The position numbers and the translations under genes are program-made. This document shows positions 63,337 to 64,000 of a stretch of 64,000 nt of DNA, in pieces. The stretch comes from Gammaproteobacteria bacterium (GTDB lineage: Bacteria > Pseudomonadota > Gammaproteobacteria > GCA-001735895): assembly GCA_024225395.1 (NCBI GenBank), contig JAAEMR010000088.1, positions 1 to 64,000 on the forward strand. The letters are read 5' to 3'. The notes beneath the pieces were generated by a model that saw only the letters and a program-made list of their open reading frames with translations, did not search any database and was not told where the DNA came from. Each line of letters starts with the position of its first letter. The first letter of the stretch is position 1.

Positions 63337-64000
63337 TTATCGCTGACAGCAAGTGCAATAAAAAGTTGAACGTTGAGCCTGGGTAATACGTTTAATTTTT
63401 GTACCGCAATCAGGACAGTTATTTTTATTTCCATACACATTGAGCTGTTGCGCAAAATAGCCAGGCTGTCCATTGGTCTGGGTGAAATCCTGTAATGTTG
63501 TGCCGCCCTGAAAAATCGCCTGTTGTAAAACTGATTTGATAGATTGAACCAGCTTTTCAAGTCGTTTGATGCTGATTTTTGATGCTTTTATTTTGGGATT
63601 TATTCCACTTGAAAAAAGACTCTCACAGGCATAAATATTGCCAATTCCAACAACAATATGGCTATCCATGATGACCTTTTTTATGGCGCTGCTTTTTGAT
63701 GAACATTGCTGCTTCAGATAAGATGAATTAAATTCCGCGCTTAATGGTTCGGGTCCAAGCGAGCAGATTAATTTATGCGTTAACGGGTCGGAGTCAGTGT
63801 GTAGTAAAGCACCAAAGCGGCGCGGGTCAATATATCTCAGAGATGACCCGTTATCCAGGGTGATTTTAATGTGTTCGTGTTTATTGTCCGGTGCCTGTTC
63901 AGGCAACATGCGCATGCTGCCGGACATGCCTAAATGCCAGATCATGTTACCCTGATCGGTGTAGACCAGCAGGTATTTTGCACGTCGCTTAAGCAACTGA
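63337..64000 (-). CDS. mutM: formamidopyrimidine-DNA glycosylase, N-terminus cut off by window end
   Basis: The frame enters from the window edge (codons continue past 63999 without a start) and ends at 63337, giving about 221 residues, so roughly 50 N-terminal residues, including the catalytic Pro1 and Glu2, lie outside. Visible parts are MIWHLGMSGSMRML, LRYIDPRRFGALL, VVGIGNIYACESLFSSGI with the helix-two-turn-helix Lys/Asn region, and the C-terminal zinc finger CPDCGTKIKRITQAQRSTFYC followed by CC. It removes 8-oxoguanine. Confidence 0.95.
   Translation of the reverse strand, partial: QLLKRRAKYLLVYTDQGNMIWHLGMSGSMRMLPEQAPDNKHEHIKITLDNGSSLRYIDPRRFGALLHTDSDPLTHKLICSLGPEPLSAEFNSSYLKQQCSSKSSAIKKVIMDSHIVVGIGNIYACESLFSSGINPKIKASKISIKRLEKLVQSIKSVLQQAIFQGGTTLQDFTQTNGQPGYFAQQLNVYGNKNNCPDCGTKIKRITQAQRSTFYCTCCQR

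Overview
The window reads as a chromosomal segment of a gammaproteobacterium, moderately AT-rich. The evidence is gene content and order: mrcA divergent from pilMNOPQ-aroK-aroB-damX, rpsU-yqeY beside tsaD-plsY, dnaG-rpoD next to a tRNA-CAT (as ileX lies near rpoD in Escherichia coli), ftsY-ftsE-ftsX, bioH-bioC, and a coxB-coxA-ctaG-coxC cluster with DUF2244, SURF1 and cyoE genes. The metabolic picture is an aerobic or microaerobic respirer with type IV pili, a caa3-like terminal oxidase, a 2-oxoacid:ferredoxin oxidoreductase, periplasmic c-type cytochromes and several sulfur- or redox-linked accessory proteins (DsrE-like, TauE-like exporter, a PLP sulfur lyase, a Tpx variant). No genus can be named from sequence alone.

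Layout. 1-531: AT-rich non-genic stretch with a short tandem repeat. 532-5170: an Ig-repeat lipoprotein, two monoheme c-type proteins and, convergent to them, a NapG/NapH-like iron-sulfur pair. 5529-9428: tRNA-Ile2-like gene, a decayed tRNA copy, rpoD, dnaG. 9481-20769: damX, aroB, aroK, pilQPONM, divergent mrcA, hemE. 20893-25099: yqeY, rpsU, divergent tsaD, plsY, bioHC. 25418-33182: cytochrome oxidase structural and assembly genes, including a 51-aa gene. 33240-36318: ferritin-like protein and korBA. 36537-43205: rpoH, a RimB-RimK fusion, a ParA-like pseudogene, a double receiver protein and ftsXEY. 43326-47366: M16 protease pair, rsmD, coaD, ferredoxin. 47440-51849: pgi, a NorD/CbbO-like VWA protein, a DsrE-like protein. 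52075-58574: RND adaptor and pump, CPA2 antiporter, Tpx. 59330-63999: TauE-like exporter plus PLP lyase, two tandem ppk2 genes and the truncated mutM.

How the genes work together. Most of the window is housekeeping and shows strong gammaproteobacterial synteny, with one rearrangement: the pilus/aro/mrcA/hemE cluster sits inside what is elsewhere a contiguous rpsU-(yqeY)-dnaG-rpoD unit. Three near-identical FNR/ANR-type sites (TTGAC-N4-ATCAA) lie before the cox cluster, the kor operon and one ppk2 gene, with a weaker fourth before the other ppk2. This suggests a common oxygen-responsive regulon covering terminal oxidase, ferredoxin-linked carbon metabolism and polyphosphate-based nucleotide phosphorylation.

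The points most worth following are: the TauE-exporter/PLP-lyase pair (possible cysteate sulfo-lyase plus sulfite exporter); rsmD without a canonical start codon (ATA overlapping the upstream stop); a ParA-like pseudogene with frameshifts; the kor operon coupled to a ferritin-like protein; the Tpx with a changed catalytic motif; an RND pump with an extra C-terminal domain; and the Ig-repeat lipoprotein/heme protein pair. I saw no CRISPR array, prophage, transposase gene or obvious defence or biosynthetic cluster, so I do not claim a wholly new system.
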